A stretch of DNA of 64,000 nucleotides from Deltaproteobacteria bacterium (GCA_016703535.1 JADJBV010000002.1:2542001-2606000); one strand, 5' to 3'; shown: positions 18,973 through 27,542, numbered from the stretch's first letter. Made by a program: numbers and translations. The notes: generated by a model from the letters alone, not told the origin.

Positions 18973-19797
18973 GTGGCGGTCAAAAAGACGCAGAGTTCGA
19001 AGAAGGCCTCGGCCAAGAAGCCCGGGGCCAAAAAGCCCCCGGCCCCAAAGGCGGCGGTGAAAGAGGCCCCGGCCAAGAAGGTGGTCCCCAAAAAGGCCGT
19101 GGTGAAGAAGGCCCCGGGCAAAAAGCCCGCCGCGTCGAAGCCGGTGGCGGCCAAATCCCCCGCTGCCAAGTCCCCCGCCAAGAAGTCGGCGCCCAAGGTC
19201 GCCGCGCCGGCGCCGAAAGCGAAGGCCACGCCCGCGCCGAAAGCGAAGGCCACGCCCGCGCCGAAAGTGAAGGCTGCGCCCGCACCCGCGCCGAAAGTGA
19301 AGGCCGGGCCCAAAAAGGCCGCAAAAGCTGGCGAAAAGGCCAAGGCCTCCGAGCGCTCGGCGAAGACCGGCCCCGCCCGTTCGATGAGCGGCGCCGTGTT
19401 CGGTCAGGCGAAGGACGTCCGCATCTTGGTCGTCGACGACGAACCCGAAGTGCTCGAGCTCTTGGTGCCGTTCCTCCGCGGCAAAGGTTACACCGTGAGC
19501 GAAGCCCAAGACGGTGATCAAGCCCTGGAGAAGATCCTCACCGAACGCCCCAACATCGTGGTGCTCGACGTGATGATGCCCGGCCTCTCGGGTTGGGAGA
19601 TCTCTCGGTACGTGCGGGAGCGGGCCGAGCTGGATCCGGTCCGGATCATCATGGCCACCGGCATCGGCAAAGAAACCAACGCCGCCACCAGCCCCCTCTA
19701 CGGTGCCGACGCCTACCTCGATAAGCCCTTTCGCCTCGATGCCCTCGATCGCACGGTCACCGAGGTGATCAAGCGGATCGAGAGCACCGCGTTCTGA
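18973..19797 (+). CDS. Response regulator with N-terminal histone H1-like Lys/Ala/Pro tail
   Basis: A 274-residue protein. Residues 1-125 are almost only Lys, Ala, Pro and Ser, like the C-terminal tail of histone H1 and bacterial H1-like DNA-binding proteins. The DNA shows four copies of a 24-nt unit (19210-19311) coding APKAKATP-like repeats. Residues about 145-270 form a complete receiver domain: VVDDEP acidic pocket, phospho-acceptor Asp199 in VVLDVMMPG, and Lys251 in YLDKPF. There is no output domain other than the basic tail. Start at GTG 18973, 10 bp after the subtilase. It may alter DNA packing or binding on phosphorylation. Confidence 0.85.
   Translation: MAVKKTQSSKKASAKKPGAKKPPAPKAAVKEAPAKKVVPKKAVVKKAPGKKPAASKPVAAKSPAAKSPAKKSAPKVAAPAPKAKATPAPKAKATPAPKVKAAPAPAPKVKAGPKKAAKAGEKAKASERSAKTGPARSMSGAVFGQAKDVRILVVDDEPEVLELLVPFLRGKGYTVSEAQDGDQALEKILTERPNIVVLDVMMPGLSGWEISRYVRERAELDPVRIIMATGIGKETNAATSPLYGADAYLDKPFRLDALDRTVTEVIKRIESTAF
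19210..19311 (+). repeat. 24-nt tandem repeat coding APKAKATP-type units
   Basis: Units begin at 19210, 19234, 19258 and 19288 (a 6-nt insertion precedes the last), each starting GCGCCGAAAG. They encode part of the H1-like tail of the response regulator. Copy number could vary by slippage without changing frame. Confidence 0.8.
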
Positions 19798-20107
19798 TCG
19801 AGGGACCGGTCGGGATCCGACTCGACCGCGGGGCTGCGAGAAGGTGGTGCCCTCGGCGCCAGCCCTGATTCGCAAGCCCGCGCAGACTCGGCAGCGAGGC
19901 GGGATTGGAGACCGCTCAGGAATGCAGGAACCAAGGAGCCCGAAGAATTGGGCCCCCGAAAGCGAGTCTTGAAGCACAGTCCCGGTAGGCGTTCTGCCTT
20001 CCCCTCGAAAACCGGCTAACTGATCGGTATTGGGACCGGGACCCCAGGTTCCCGCCCCCCGGGATCAAAAATTTGCGGGGTTGATCTGGGGCTCCCATAG
20101 TGGGGTT
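19798..20107. other. 310-bp spacer between response regulator and amidase
   Basis: I see no convincing gene here. The left part is GC-rich with no clear terminator. The right end holds the probable amidase promoter (20073-20101). Confidence 0.5.
20073..20101 (+). promoter_or_regulatory. Putative promoter of the amidase gene
   Basis: TTGCGG (20073-20078) and CATAGT (20096-20101) are 17 bp apart. The expected transcription start falls at or just before the GTG at 20108, which would make a leaderless or nearly leaderless mRNA; no ribosome-binding site is visible. Confidence 0.45.
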
Positions 20108-21901
20108 GTGCGTTCGACTCCGACCTGCATCGCCCTCGTGACCCTGTGTGCGATCAGCACGGCCTCGTTTGCCGCCGCGCCGGGGAAGGCCCTCCTCGAG
20201 AAGGCTCAAAAAGAGGACCGGGCCCTCCGGGCCGACGACAAGCGCCTGCGGCTGAGGCACCACGGCGAAAAGTTGATCGCCGCCTGGGAGGCCGCCGAAA
20301 AGGCGTGCAATGGGGCCGATCGGGTCGCCGCCCTCAAGGGCCAAGCGGCCGCTTGGCGTTTGCTCGCCCACTGGTCGGGCCGCAGCGACGACCTGGCCAA
20401 GGCCAACGCCATCGAGGCCAAGCTGGAGGACGGGGACAGCAAAAAGAAGCGCCCGGTGATCGCTCAGGCCCAGAAGGAAACCAAGAAGGTGGCCACGTCG
20501 GAGCGGCCGGCTCAAGCGGGCCCCGTGTGGCTCAGCAAGGTTACGGTCGAAGCCGGTGAAGACGGCCTCAACCTCCAGCTTTCGGCCAACGGCGAGTTCA
20601 GCGGGCAACGAGAGAGCCTCCCCAAAAAGGCCGGCCAGAAGGCCCGGGTCTACTTCGACCTTTCGCCGATGATCGCCGCGATGGAGGTCCTCGGGGCGAT
20701 CAAGGTGGACCACCCGGCCTTGGCCAAAGTGCGGGTCGGGCAGTTCGACGCCGACACGGTGCGGGTGGTGATCGACTACCGCGGCGACGAAGCGCCGGTG
20801 ATGCCTTCGCTCGAGGGGCGGACGATCGCCATGGGCCTCGGCGGCTCGGCGCCCAACCTGGCCAAGGTCGACGGGGCCCCCGAAAACAAGGCCGCGGCCC
20901 CGGTGGAGAAGCCGGCCGAGGAGGTCGGGGCCATCGCCACCGCCAGCGCCACTCAGGTGCTCGAGGGGATCGTGGCCGAGATGAAAAACGCCTACCCCGA
21001 GCTGATGGAGGCCGAGGTGGAGATCGAGTCGGTGGCCGACGCCGCTTTGGACACCGCGGGCCTCAAGCGCTCGACCAAAGAGGCCCTCGGGCCTCGGAGC
21101 GGCTCGATCCTGCAGATCCGCCGGGTGATGATCGACGCCGGCCACGGCGGCAAAGATCAAGGTGCGGTGGGGGTGGGGGGTGTCGAGGAGAAGGACGTCA
21201 ACCTGGCCATCGCCAAAAAACTCGGCGAACAGCTGGAGCGAAAGGGCCTGAAGGTCAGCTACACCCGCACCACCGACAAGTTCCTTTCACTCCGCGATCG
21301 TTCCGTCATCGCCAACAAAAGCGGCGCTGATCTCTTCATCTCGGTCCACGCCAACGCCCACACCAAGAAGAAGATCCACGGCATCGAGACCTACTACTTG
21401 AACGTAACGGGCGATCGTTACGCGTCCCGCTTGGCCCGTCGCGAAAACGCGCTCGAGGAGGAGGAGGGCGAAAGCCCAGAACCCGGCGTGGGCGCCGCTG
21501 AAGACGCGGGGGAGTTGCCCACCGGCTCTTTGGGCCAAGACCTGCGCTTGATCTTGGCCGACCTGGCGATGCGTTCGGCGACCTCCGAGTCCCGACGGTT
21601 GGCCGGCTTCGTCCAGGGTTCTTTGGTCGGCAACCTGAGGCGGCAACACGATGACGTGAAGGATCTCGGCGTCAAACACGCCTTGTTCTACGTCTTGCTC
21701 GGCACCCGAATGCCATCGGTGTTGATCGAGACCGGCTTCGTCACCCACGCGACTGAAGGCCGCCGTTTGGCCTCCGACAAATACCAGGACGAAGTGGCGC
21801 GCTCCATCGCGCAAGGTGTCCTGCGTTTCGTCGAAGAGCGGGAACGCCTCGCCTCCCGAGACGACGGTGGGATTGGCGTCATCGCCCGCGCCGCACCTTG
21901 A
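20108..21901 (+). CDS. N-acetylmuramoyl-L-alanine amidase with AMIN domain
   Basis: A 597-residue periplasmic enzyme that cleaves the amide between N-acetylmuramic acid and the stem peptide of peptidoglycan, usually at division septa. A signal peptide ends in Ser-Phe-Ala-Ala. Residues about 30-100 are a helical, charged region; about 145-245 is an AMIN-type domain (VWLSKVTVEAGEDGLNLQL...). The C-terminal Amidase_3 domain shows zinc ligands: His346 in DAGHGGKDQG, Glu in VEEKD, His in SVHANAH, and catalytic Glu in LIETGF. A very acidic insertion (about 455-480) interrupts the catalytic domain after ARRENAL. It is the AmiC type by architecture. Confidence 0.92.
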   Translation: MRSTPTCIALVTLCAISTASFAAAPGKALLEKAQKEDRALRADDKRLRLRHHGEKLIAAWEAAEKACNGADRVAALKGQAAAWRLLAHWSGRSDDLAKANAIEAKLEDGDSKKKRPVIAQAQKETKKVATSERPAQAGPVWLSKVTVEAGEDGLNLQLSANGEFSGQRESLPKKAGQKARVYFDLSPMIAAMEVLGAIKVDHPALAKVRVGQFDADTVRVVIDYRGDEAPVMPSLEGRTIAMGLGGSAPNLAKVDGAPENKAAAPVEKPAEEVGAIATASATQVLEGIVAEMKNAYPELMEAEVEIESVADAALDTAGLKRSTKEALGPRSGSILQIRRVMIDAGHGGKDQGAVGVGGVEEKDVNLAIAKKLGEQLERKGLKVSYTRTTDKFLSLRDRSVIANKSGADLFISVHANAHTKKKIHGIETYYLNVTGDRYASRLARRENALEEEEGESPEPGVGAAEDAGELPTGSLGQDLRLILADLAMRSATSESRRLAGFVQGSLVGNLRRQHDDVKDLGVKHALFYVLLGTRMPSVLIETGFVTHATEGRRLASDKYQDEVARSIAQGVLRFVEERERLASRDDGGIGVIARAAP

Positions 21902-21906
21902 TGCCC

Positions 21907-22701
21907 TTAGCGGGCCATCAAGCTGGCCAGCGCCTCTCTGACCGCCACGTGGGTCGCTTCTTTGGCGACTTTGGTCTCCAGATCCGTGAGGTGGCGCGGG
22001 CCCCGACCCCGGCTGGTGCCGCTGGCCCGGGCCTGGGCGGCGTGTCGCAGGTGAGCGTTGGGCAACTCGACCACCAGCACGCTCACCTCACAGCGGATCT
22101 CGACGCCCCGATCCCCGGCGATCCGATCGCGCCGCACCCGAACGTTGAGGCGGTAACCGGGATCTTCGCGCGGGAAGAGGGCCGGCAGGTGGGGCTCGAG
22201 TTGGGTCTCGACCAGGTCGCGCAAGCTAGCTTGCAAGGCCTGCGCTTCTTCGGCGGTTGTCCCTTCGGACAACTCGACCTGGCCGAGCTCCACCGTACGA
22301 CGTCGTTCGAGTTGCACCGGCGCCGGAGCGCTTGGGACCAGTCGGGCGATGGCCCGGCTCACCTCGTCTTGCACCACTTCATCCGAGTCTCGAGCGGCCA
22401 GGTTCATCAGGGCCGGCCGCCCTCTTTGGGCGCTGCGTTCACCCAAGGCCCGGGCGGCCATCGCACGAACCAGCGGCGAGTGGTCGTTCAGGGCCTCGAT
22501 CAGGGCGTCCTCCACGACCCGGTCCGGCCGCTCCGGGGACAACTCGCCCAGCCGCTTGGCGGCCAGCGCCCGCAGCTTGATCGAAGGATCTTGGGCGATG
22601 GCCTCCAACAATCGGGCCCGGATCGGCTCGGATCCCGCCGGGCTCCCGTAGGCCGACGTGGCGCTGATCACGAAGGCGACCAGGATCCACACCCGCGGCA
22701 C
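21907..22701 (-). CDS. Exported HEAT-repeat protein
   Basis: A 264-residue protein from GTG 22701 with a signal peptide ending around Ala-Tyr-Gly. Residues about 25-120 hold three HEAT/armadillo-type helical repeats (DPSIKLRALAAKRLGEL, DHSPLVRAMAARALGER, DSDEVVQDEVSRAIARL). The C-terminal half is a mixed alpha/beta region with no family I recognise. Probably a periplasmic protein-binding scaffold. It converges on the amidase with a 5-bp gap. The palindrome GCAAGCTAGCTTGC is at 22221-22234. Confidence 0.65.
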   Translation of the reverse strand: MPRVWILVAFVISATSAYGSPAGSEPIRARLLEAIAQDPSIKLRALAAKRLGELSPERPDRVVEDALIEALNDHSPLVRAMAARALGERSAQRGRPALMNLAARDSDEVVQDEVSRAIARLVPSAPAPVQLERRRTVELGQVELSEGTTAEEAQALQASLRDLVETQLEPHLPALFPREDPGYRLNVRVRRDRIAGDRGVEIRCEVSVLVVELPNAHLRHAAQARASGTSRGRGPRHLTDLETKVAKEATHVAVREALASLMAR

Positions 22702-22767
22702 GGCCGGGATTGTACCGGTTCGTCAGGACTGGGCATAAGCCCCCCGATATTTCTCCCCTGATCCGAT

Positions 22768-22858
22768 GTGGGTCATTTGCGGTGGGTCAGCGGGATGTCC
22801 TCACTTGCCCCCCCTGTCCCAAGGGACAGTGCGGCCAGGCCGTGACGTGGGTTATGCT
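22768..22858 (+). promoter_or_regulatory. Complex regulatory region: GTGGGTYA repeats and CTGTCCC-AA-GGGACAG palindrome
   Basis: Two direct repeats GTGGGTCA (22768-22775 and 22782-22789), a perfect inverted repeat CTGTCCC-AA-GGGACAG (22814-22829), and GTGGGTTA (22847-22854) overlapping a -10-like TATGCT (22853-22858). The start codon is at 22871, only 12 nt after the hexamer. The layout looks like a regulated promoter with a dimer-binding site around -35. Confidence 0.5.
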
Positions 22859-22870
22859 CGCGCCCGTTCG

Positions 22871-23572
22871 ATGACCCTCCTGTCTCCAGAGATCGAGTCG
22901 GCCCTCAAGGCCCTCGGCATTGCGACCGGCGTGAAGGTGCTGGCGGTCGATTGTGCCGCGGCTCACCCGATCCTCGAAGCCCTCGCCGGTGAAACGTCGG
23001 TGGTGGCGGCGACGACGGTCGTTGACGCAGTCAAGCAAGCTCGGAGTCTCAGGCTTGCCGCGGTGGTCTCCAATCCCGAGCTGGCGGCGGCCGTGGTCCG
23101 GGGCTTGGCCGCCGAAAACCTGACCATCGGCGTCTTGGCCTTGAGCGCGGCCGGGGACGGTTCGGCCTCGGCCATCTTGAGGGCCGGCGGCGTCATGGAT
23201 GTCCTCCCGGATTTGAGCGAAATTGCGGTGGTCGCGCCCCTGCGCCGGGCCTTGGATTGCAGCGCCCTGTTGGCCCTCGAGTTGGCCCACCGCTGCGAGT
23301 CTCGCCGATTGCTCAACCGCGAGTTGGATCTGCTCGGTCAACCTCCCGAGAGCATGAGCGATGATCTCCTCGGGGTGCAGCCGCCGCCGCTGCCGGTGGG
23401 CCCACTTTCGGTCTACAACCTGGACGAGGCCAGCGAGTCCTTCGAGACCGCTTACATCGAGCGGGTGCAGCAGCTCTGCGCCAGCTCCCGGGAAGCCGCC
23501 CTCTACCTCGGCGTCTCTTCAGCGACCTTGTCGCGCCGCACTCGAAGGGAGTCCGCCCTCGATGATGCATAG
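22871..23572 (+). CDS. Degenerate receiver-like protein with C-terminal Fis-type helix-turn-helix
   Basis: A 233-residue protein from ATG 22871. The N-terminal two thirds have an alternating beta/alpha pattern like a receiver domain (VLAVDCAAAHPILEAL..., AAVVSNPEL, IGVLALSAAG) but lack the conserved phospho-acceptor Asp in a DxxMP context and the C-terminal Lys-Pro. The end (YIERVQQLCASSREAALYLGVSSATLSRRTRR) is a Fis-type HTH with a preceding linker. No sigma-54-interacting AAA+ domain is present. Its stop overlaps the start of a protein of the same architecture. Likely a DNA-binding regulator not controlled by phosphorylation. Confidence 0.7.
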   Translation: MTLLSPEIESALKALGIATGVKVLAVDCAAAHPILEALAGETSVVAATTVVDAVKQARSLRLAAVVSNPELAAAVVRGLAAENLTIGVLALSAAGDGSASAILRAGGVMDVLPDLSEIAVVAPLRRALDCSALLALELAHRCESRRLLNRELDLLGQPPESMSDDLLGVQPPPLPVGPLSVYNLDEASESFETAYIERVQQLCASSREAALYLGVSSATLSRRTRRESALDDA

Positions 23573-24239
23573 GTCGGCGCAGCGCAAGCTGCGGGTGGTG
23601 GTGGTCGATCGTTCGGGGCTGGCGGGTGAGCTGGAGGTTCAGGCCCGCGAAAACAGCTGGACCGTCGAGGTGATCGCCTGCGCTTCGGTGCTCGAGGTGA
23701 TCGGTGAAAGTGGACCGGGACACGTCGACGGCGTGGTGGCCAGCGTGGCCGCCGCCGGCCCCTTTTTGGCGGATCTCCTGCGTTGGACCGACACCTCCCC
23801 TCAGCGCATCCCGGTGTTGTTGGTCGGCACCGGTCGGCCCGAAGACGAAAGTGGCCGGCGGTTGATCTTGGGCCGTGAGCACATCCGCTGGCGAGGCCCG
23901 AACCCCGAGCCCACCCACTTGGCCGAGTGGCTCCTGATGGCCTTGGAGGTCCAAGCGGCCCGGGGTTATCGGGCCGAACACGACGGTTTGGCCCAGGCGC
24001 TGCGCGAAGCGCGCATGCAGCTCTTCCACGGCTTCATCACCCAATACGTCCCTTCGGAAGGACCGCCCTGTGGTCCACCCCTGCCGACCTGCATCGAGGA
24101 GATCCAGCCGCTCCGGGACGCTCGTGCCCAGTTCGAGCGCTCCCATATCCAAGCGGCGGTGAGGGAGTGCGGCAGCCTCAAGGACGCGTCGTTGGCCTTG
24201 GGGATCTCGTACACCAGCCTTTGGCGTCGGCTGCGCTGA
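23562..24239 (+). CDS. Second degenerate receiver-like / Fis-HTH protein
   Basis: A 225-residue protein starting at ATG 23562 (or 23565), inside the end of the preceding gene. Its N-terminus (LRVVVVDRSGLAGELEVQARENSW) has the form of a receiver beta-1/alpha-1, but the position after beta-3 reads VDGVVASVAAAGPF, without a phospho-acceptor Asp-x-x-Met-Pro. The C-terminus (HIQAAVRECGSLKDASLALGISYTSLWRRLR) is a clear Fis-type HTH. The pair has matching architecture and may form a heterodimer. The acceptor Asp is absent in both, so control may be by partner binding. Confidence 0.7.
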   Translation: MMHRSAQRKLRVVVVDRSGLAGELEVQARENSWTVEVIACASVLEVIGESGPGHVDGVVASVAAAGPFLADLLRWTDTSPQRIPVLLVGTGRPEDESGRRLILGREHIRWRGPNPEPTHLAEWLLMALEVQAARGYRAEHDGLAQALREARMQLFHGFITQYVPSEGPPCGPPLPTCIEEIQPLRDARAQFERSHIQAAVRECGSLKDASLALGISYTSLWRRLR

Positions 24240-24249
24240 GCCTCGCGCT

Positions 24250-24816
24250 TCAGGCCTCGGGCGCGCGACCCACCAGGTGCATCGGGTTGATGCCCAAGGT
24301 GGCCAAGGCGCTGTCCCAACGTTGTTCGAAGGGCGTGTCGAACACCACCGACTCCGCGAGATCAACGGGGATCCAGGCGCCCTGCTTGATCTCTTGATCG
24401 AGCTGACCGGCGCCCCACCCCGAATACCCGAGCACCAGCTGATGGCGGCGGCCGTGGTGGGCCCGGGCCAGGAGCCGCAACATCTCCCGGGAGGCCGAAA
24501 CCCGCAGGTGATCCGTCACGTCGATGGCGCCGTCGGCGGGCAAAGGGCTGATCGTGGGATCAAAGACGATCCACCCGGTGTGGGGGGCGACGGGGCCCCC
24601 TACCAGGACCGGGACCTCGGGGGGCGCCCGATTCGGATCCGTCATGCCGAGGTCTTCGACCACCCCTTTGAAGCTCAGGCGAGCCGGGCGGTTGACCACA
24701 AAACCCAGCGAACCTTCGGCGCGGTGGTCGATCAGCAACACCACCGTCCGCTTGAAGTTCGGATCCAATAGCGTCGGCGACGCGACCAAAAAGCCCGGCG
24801 CCAACTCAGAGGCCAT
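24250..24816 (-). CDS. YqgE/AlgH family protein (UPF0301)
   Basis: A 188-residue protein from ATG 24816. It has the family N-terminus LAPGFLVASPTLLDPNFKRTVVLLIDH, followed by GSLGFVVNRP, VLVGGPV and the C-terminal LGYSGWGAGQLDQEI. AlgH was named for effects on alginate regulation in Pseudomonas, but the molecular role of the family is not settled. It stands convergent to the Fis-type pair (10 bp) and divergent from the histidine kinase. Confidence 0.92.
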   Translation of the reverse strand: MASELAPGFLVASPTLLDPNFKRTVVLLIDHRAEGSLGFVVNRPARLSFKGVVEDLGMTDPNRAPPEVPVLVGGPVAPHTGWIVFDPTISPLPADGAIDVTDHLRVSASREMLRLLARAHHGRRHQLVLGYSGWGAGQLDQEIKQGAWIPVDLAESVVFDTPFEQRWDSALATLGINPMHLVGRAPEA

Positions 24817-24882
24817 ACCCAAAGAGTGGCACTAAGGGCGGCCCAGCGTCGAGCCCCTCCGGGCGGCTTCCGGACTGTCCGA

Positions 24883-24911
24883 TTGCAGGGCTTCCTGCAG
24901 GCCACTATGCT
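24883..24911 (+). promoter_or_regulatory. Promoter of FHA-histidine kinase with overlapping palindrome
   Basis: TTGCAG (24883-24888) and TATGCT (24906-24911) are 17 bp apart, a good sigma-70-like match. The -35 is embedded in the inverted repeat TGCAGG-GCTT-CCTGCA (24884-24899), a plausible operator. The ATG at 24924 is 12 nt after the -10, so the leader would be very short. Confidence 0.55.
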
Positions 24912-24923
24912 CGTGCGCCGACG

Positions 24924-26432
24924 ATGGATAACTGGGACGTCACGACCAACCCCGATGGGGCGACCGGTGATCTCCCTTCGGTCCCTTCGTCGCCGAGCAT
25001 CACCGTCCTGGCCGGCGAGGCCCAGAGGAGTTACCGGATCAGCGATCGGGCCCGGGTCGGGCGGGCTCAAGACGCCGAAGTTCGGCTCTCCAGCGACGAG
25101 GTCTCGCGCCACCACCTGTTGATCGAACGAAAAGGCCAACAGTTTTTGGTGGTCGATCTCAACAGCAAAAACGGGAGCCGCCTCAACGGGCACCTGCTGC
25201 TGCCTGGCGCTCCCCAACCCTTGAACTATGGAGATCGGCTCACCTTGGGGCGCAGCGTCTTGTTGTTGTTTACGCCCCACGACGACGTCGAAGAGCAGCT
25301 GATGATGGCCCAACGGCTGGAGTCCTTGGGGCGCTTGGCCGGCGGCGTGGCCCATGACTTCAACAACTTGCTCGGGACGGTGATCACCAACCTAAGTTAC
25401 CTGCGTCGCCTCCAGCCCGAGACGCGCCTGGATCACCCGGACGTACGCACCACCATCGACGACTCTCACGCCGCCCTGCGGCGGGCCAGCGAACTCACCC
25501 GACAGCTCCTGGGCTTCGCACGCCAGAGCCGCGAACACGATCGGCCGGTCAATTTTTCGGAGTTGGTGGGTGAAGTGGTGCGCATGCTTCGTCGCACCAT
25601 CGATCCGGCGGTGAGCATCACCGAGGAGATCGATCCCAAGATCGTGGTGATCGCCGACTCCAACCAGCTGCAGCAGGTGTTGATGAACCTGGTGCTGAAC
25701 GCGGCCGACGCCCTCCAGGGTGGTGGCCAGATCCAGATCCGCCTCAAGGAGGTGTTGGGCGGTGGGTTGGTCAGCTCCCAACGGCCGCATGCGCTGCTGG
25801 AGGTCGAGGACAACGGCCACGGGATGGACGAGCTCACTCGGGCCCGGGCCTTCGAGCCCTTCTTCACCACCAAGGAGGTCGGTCGGGGCACCGGCCTTGG
25901 CCTGTCTTTGGTTTATGGGGTGGCCAAAAGTTATGGCGGTGAGGCCCAGATCGAGAGCGAAACCGGTCGCGGCACCAAGGTGCGCTTTTTGTTGCCGGTC
26001 GCCTCGGCGCCGGAGTTTCCGACGCCGGTTTCGGGCTCCCGTTCCTTGGCCGACTCGCCCACCGGCCTGGTGCTCCTGATCGACGACGAGGATCTCTTTC
26101 GGGCCAGCACCACCCGGATGTTGCGGCACCTGGGGTTTCAGGTAGCGCCCACCCGCTCGGGGCGCGAGGCCCTGGAGTTGGTCCGGTCCCACCCCGGGGT
26201 CTACCGAGTGGTGATGTTGGACCTGGTGATGCCCGACCTCACCGGCGAGGCGACCTTCGAGGCCCTGCGCCGCTTGGAGCCCGACGTCCAGGTCATCGTC
26301 ATCTCCGGCCAACACGACGGGGCGCGGGTGGAAGCCCTCCTGGCCGCGGGGGCCCGAGCCTTTGTCCCAAAGCCGTTCGATCTGGAGACGCTCCGAAAGG
26401 AGCTGAGGGAAGCAGTAGAAGCCTCAAGCTGA
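24924..26432 (+). CDS. Hybrid histidine kinase: FHA - HisKA - HATPase - receiver
   Basis: A 502-residue cytosolic kinase without transmembrane segments. An FHA domain comes first (VGRAQDAEVRLSSDEVSRHH ... NSKNGSRLNG, about 25-105), normally a phosphothreonine reader. The dimerisation helix has phospho-acceptor His144 in GGVAHDFNNLLG. The ATPase domain shows the N box (QVLMNLVLNAADAL), EDNGHGM, FEPFFTTKE and GTGLGLS. A C-terminal receiver has Asp433 in VMLDLVMPD and a Lys in FVPKPF. The FHA input suggests that Ser/Thr kinase signals feed into a phosphorelay. The REC-GGDEF protein encoded next is a natural candidate partner. Confidence 0.95.
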   Translation: MDNWDVTTNPDGATGDLPSVPSSPSITVLAGEAQRSYRISDRARVGRAQDAEVRLSSDEVSRHHLLIERKGQQFLVVDLNSKNGSRLNGHLLLPGAPQPLNYGDRLTLGRSVLLLFTPHDDVEEQLMMAQRLESLGRLAGGVAHDFNNLLGTVITNLSYLRRLQPETRLDHPDVRTTIDDSHAALRRASELTRQLLGFARQSREHDRPVNFSELVGEVVRMLRRTIDPAVSITEEIDPKIVVIADSNQLQQVLMNLVLNAADALQGGGQIQIRLKEVLGGGLVSSQRPHALLEVEDNGHGMDELTRARAFEPFFTTKEVGRGTGLGLSLVYGVAKSYGGEAQIESETGRGTKVRFLLPVASAPEFPTPVSGSRSLADSPTGLVLLIDDEDLFRASTTRMLRHLGFQVAPTRSGREALELVRSHPGVYRVVMLDLVMPDLTGEATFEALRRLEPDVQVIVISGQHDGARVEALLAAGARAFVPKPFDLETLRKELREAVEASS

Positions 26433-26501
26433 GGGGTTCCGGGCCGACTCCATTGATCGAGAGTCGTAGTCTTGGCTTCCGACGAAGAACATCCGGCCGA
26501 G

Positions 26502-27542
26502 ATGGCCACGGTCCTGGACGGGCCCGAGATCGACGACCGCACCGTGTTGGTGGTCGATGACGACGCGGTAACTCGGGCCCGGCTGGCCCACCTCCTGCGC
26601 TCCAATGGCTTTTTGGTGGTCACCGCCGAGTCGGGTGAAGAGGCCCTGGTCCTCTTCGAGCGGCTCCACTTTCCTTTGGTGATCACCGACTGGTCCATGC
26701 CCGGCATCAGCGGCCCCGAGTTGTGCGCCTTGTTGCGCGCGGTCCCTTCTCCTCTCTACACCTACATCCTCCTCCTCACCGCCCGCACCGACAAAGACGC
26801 GGCGGCCTTGGGGCTCGAGTCGGGTGCCGACGACTTCGCGACCAAACCCTTCGACTCCCGGGAGCTCTTGGCGCGCCTGCGGGTCGGTCAACGCCTCAAC
26901 TCGATGCAGCGTCGGATGGTCGAGACTGAAAAACGTCTGCGAGAGATGGCCGAACGTGACGGCTTGACCGGCGTGCTGAACCGCCGAGCCCTCGATGGTC
27001 GCGTGCAAGCCGCCTACTCCTACTTCCTCCGGGGAGGGCCGCCGCTGTCGTTGGCGATCTTGGACATCGACCACTTCAAGTCGATCAACGATCAGTACGG
27101 CCATCAGGCCGGCGACAAGGTGTTGCGTGAAGTGGCCCTGCGCATCGAGCAGAACCTGCGAGCCTACGACACCGTCGGGCGATACGGCGGCGAAGAGTTC
27201 CTCTTGGTCTACCCCGATACCCCGATGGATCGGGGTCGGGCCGCCGCCGAGCGCATCCGCTCGATCATCACCGCGACGTCGATCCCCGCCGGCGACTCCC
27301 AGCTGAAGGTGACGGTCAGCATCGGGGTTGTGACCCTCCAGCCCACGTACCGGGGCCCCTTGAGTCAGGCGATCGAGACCGCCGACGAGGCGCTCTACAT
27401 CGCCAAGAAGTTGGGACGTGATCGGGTGGTCGCCAGCATCTTGCCCACCACCGAGCGGGTCGACACCGGATCGATCACCACCGAACTCCCCACCGAGATG
27501 ATGAAGCCGGGCGCCGTCGTGCCGCTCACCATTCGGGAGTGA
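26502..27542 (+). CDS. Receiver-GGDEF diguanylate cyclase
   Basis: About 346 residues (ATG 26502; a TTG at 26472 is possible). The receiver has VVDDDAVTRARL, acceptor Asp63 in VITDWSMPG, and FATKPF. The cyclase domain has an intact active site GGEEF (229-233) and the allosteric inhibition motif RAYD exactly five residues before it, so it should make cyclic di-GMP from two GTP with product feedback. It follows the hybrid kinase by 69 bp and is likely its phosphorelay output or a related target. Its stop overlaps the convergent GH4 gene by 17 bp. Confidence 0.95.
   Translation: MATVLDGPEIDDRTVLVVDDDAVTRARLAHLLRSNGFLVVTAESGEEALVLFERLHFPLVITDWSMPGISGPELCALLRAVPSPLYTYILLLTARTDKDAAALGLESGADDFATKPFDSRELLARLRVGQRLNSMQRRMVETEKRLREMAERDGLTGVLNRRALDGRVQAAYSYFLRGGPPLSLAILDIDHFKSINDQYGHQAGDKVLREVALRIEQNLRAYDTVGRYGGEEFLLVYPDTPMDRGRAAAERIRSIITATSIPAGDSQLKVTVSIGVVTLQPTYRGPLSQAIETADEALYIAKKLGRDRVVASILPTTERVDTGSITTELPTEMMKPGAVVPLTIRE

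Noticed and set aside
23034..23057. GCAAGCTCGGAGTCTCAGGCTTGC as another palindrome copy
   Set aside because: Arms are 14 bases apart rather than 4, so it does not fit the motif.
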